DNA of 64,000 bases from Rhizorhabdus dicambivorans (GTDB lineage Bacteria; Pseudomonadota; Alphaproteobacteria; Sphingomonadales; Sphingomonadaceae). The stretch spans positions 1,776,001 through 1,840,000 of the forward strand of contig NZ_CP023449.1 in assembly GCF_002355275.1 (NCBI RefSeq), read 5' to 3'. Every line of letters begins with the position of its first letter. Position 1 is the first letter of the stretch. The position numbers were made by a program, and so were the translations under genes. Shown here in pieces: positions 63,303 to 64,000 of this stretch. The notes under the pieces were generated by a model that saw only the letters and a program-made list of their open reading frames with translations, was not told the DNA's origin and searched no databases.

Positions 63303-63405
63303 CCGTCCGGGTGTGAAGGTAAGCCGGCCGATACCCGTAATTGCCCAACTTCCCTGCGCAACGAATTGGGGCTAGCATCGATTCGAGGCAGGGGGGCGTT
63401 GCTTT

Positions 63406-63744
63406 ATGATATGGTCGGAGGAAGCACGGGACGGGGCGGTGGTCGCGTCGCCGAAGGGCAAGATCGACGAGAGCACGGCGCAGGGATTCGGCGCGAATCT
63501 GGAAGGCGCCGTCACGCGCGCGGCCGATGCGTCGGCCCGGCTGGTGCTCGACTGTTCGGGAATCGATTATATGTCGTCGCGGGGCCTGCGCGCGCTGACG
63601 CTGGCCAAGCGCAAGGCCGATGGCGCGGGGGTGCGTATCCTGCTCGCGGCGCCCAATGCGATCGTGCGCGAGATCCTGGCGATCAGCCGCTACGACAAGC
63701 TGTTCGGGGTGACCGAGACGGTCGACGCCGCACTCGCCGGCTGA
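63406..63744 (+). CDS. STAS-domain anti-anti-sigma factor-like protein
   Basis: This 112-residue STAS domain has the phosphorylatable serine region GIDYMSSRGLRALT (S57/S58). Such proteins bind RsbW-type kinases and free a sigma factor or regulator. It stands before a metallo-hydrolase gene, separated by an R2 repeat; the pair is often seen in sigma-factor partner-switching loci, but no kinase gene is in the window. Confidence 0.88.
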   Translation: MIWSEEARDGAVVASPKGKIDESTAQGFGANLEGAVTRAADASARLVLDCSGIDYMSSRGLRALTLAKRKADGAGVRILLAAPNAIVREILAISRYDKLFGVTETVDAALAG

Positions 63745-63765
63745 TTGTCGAAGCTTTAGTTTCCC

Positions 63766-63810
63766 GCGATTTCCGAGCCGGCAGATATGCCTATCTGCCT
63801 CGAAATCGCT
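63766..63810 (-). repeat. R2 stem-loop repeat, inverse copy
   Basis: GCGATTTCCGAGCCGGCAGA and the facing TCTGCCTCGAAATCGCT form the same two-part stem as copies at 33463 and 39386, in inverse orientation. Confidence 0.8.
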
Positions 63811-63829
63811 CTAGCGAGGGGTAAGGTCC

Positions 63830-64000
63830 ATGCTGGTCCGTTTCTGGGGAACGCGCGGTTCGCTGGCGGTGGCGCCGACCGCGGGGGCCATAAAGGGCAA
63901 GATCGCCAAGGCGCTGGTCGCCGCCGGCGGACGTCGCTTCGCCGACGAGGCGGAGGCCACCGCCTTCGTCGAGGGCGAACTCGATTTCGCCACCGGGGCG
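63830..64000 (+). CDS. Metallo-beta-lactamase-fold hydrolase (N-terminus only)
   Basis: The first 57 codons from ATG 63830 read MLVRFWGTRGSLAVAPTAGA and continue to the window edge. VRFWGTRGS is the typical N-terminus of a group of MBL-fold metallo-hydrolases found beside STAS/partner-switching genes. The zinc motif HxHxDH lies beyond the window. GGGGTAAGG precedes the start. Confidence 0.7.
   Translation, partial: MLVRFWGTRGSLAVAPTAGAIKGKIAKALVAAGGRRFADEAEATAFVEGELDFATGA

Overview
The window reads as chromosome of a high-GC alphaproteobacterium, most likely a sphingomonad (Sphingomonas/Rhizorhabdus-like). This rests on the flagellin and rod/hook protein types, DUF2200, DUF2188 and HGGxxSGAP-type small proteins, alphaproteobacterial LexA boxes (GTTC-N7-GTTC) and CTTG-N17-CCTATAT and TGAAC-N16-CGTT promoter motifs. 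The species cannot be fixed from the sequence alone.

Region 1 (1-7.6 kb): two tandem flagellin genes with sigma-28-type promoters and strong terminators, a membrane/coiled-coil protein, then on the minus strand the export and regulatory operon flhA-flhG-fliA. Region 2 (7.6-12.2 kb): an accessory island inside the flagellar locus with two HEPN-motif proteins, a CxxC/CxxCNN HNH-like protein, a PLD-like protein with an HDR motif and a membrane-anchored coiled-coil protein. This is the best candidate for an undescribed, defence-like system. Region 3 (12.3-29.4 kb): a BLUF blue-light sensor, flgA-flgM-flgN, a short second MotA/MotB-like pair, then the large flgBCDEFGHIJKL operon behind a clean sigma-54 promoter, followed by motA-motB behind a sigma-28 promoter. 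A possible sugar-related protein, a methyltransferase and a stand-alone lytic transglycosylase follow; the transglycosylase probably supplies the activity missing from the one-domain FlgJ.

Region 4 (29.4-45.4 kb): housekeeping genes: bioF-bioD-bioA, grpE, dnaK (heat-shock promoter) and dnaJ, a sulfotransferase with a PCu(A)C copper chaperone, a DUF3857/transglutaminase/TPR protein, a PD-(D/E)XK-like protein and DUF72. Between them lie dispersed stem-loop repeats and an 851-bp IS5/IS427-type element. Region 5 (45.6-49.2 kb): divergent stress-like genes (YRS-repeat protein, DUF2188) face an operon of ECF-like sigma factor, unknown acidic protein and ImmA/IrrE metallopeptidase, across an operator-like palindrome. 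Region 6 (49.3-58.7 kb): creD, an HTH regulator, ogt, a Pro/Ala-rich membrane protein, selO, an alpha/beta hydrolase, a glycosyltransferase and a flavin oxidoreductase.

Region 7 (58.8-64 kb): a decaying island. A LexA box precedes a broken toxin-like gene coupled to a secreted-protein gene; an IS110-family transposase and a probably truncated gene follow. The window closes with a class I glutamine amidotransferase, a STAS protein and the first 57 codons of a metallo-hydrolase.

Together the flagellar genes form a typical hierarchy: sigma-54 for the structural operon, FliA/FlgM for flagellin and motor. Two stator-like sets and a light sensor are embedded in it.
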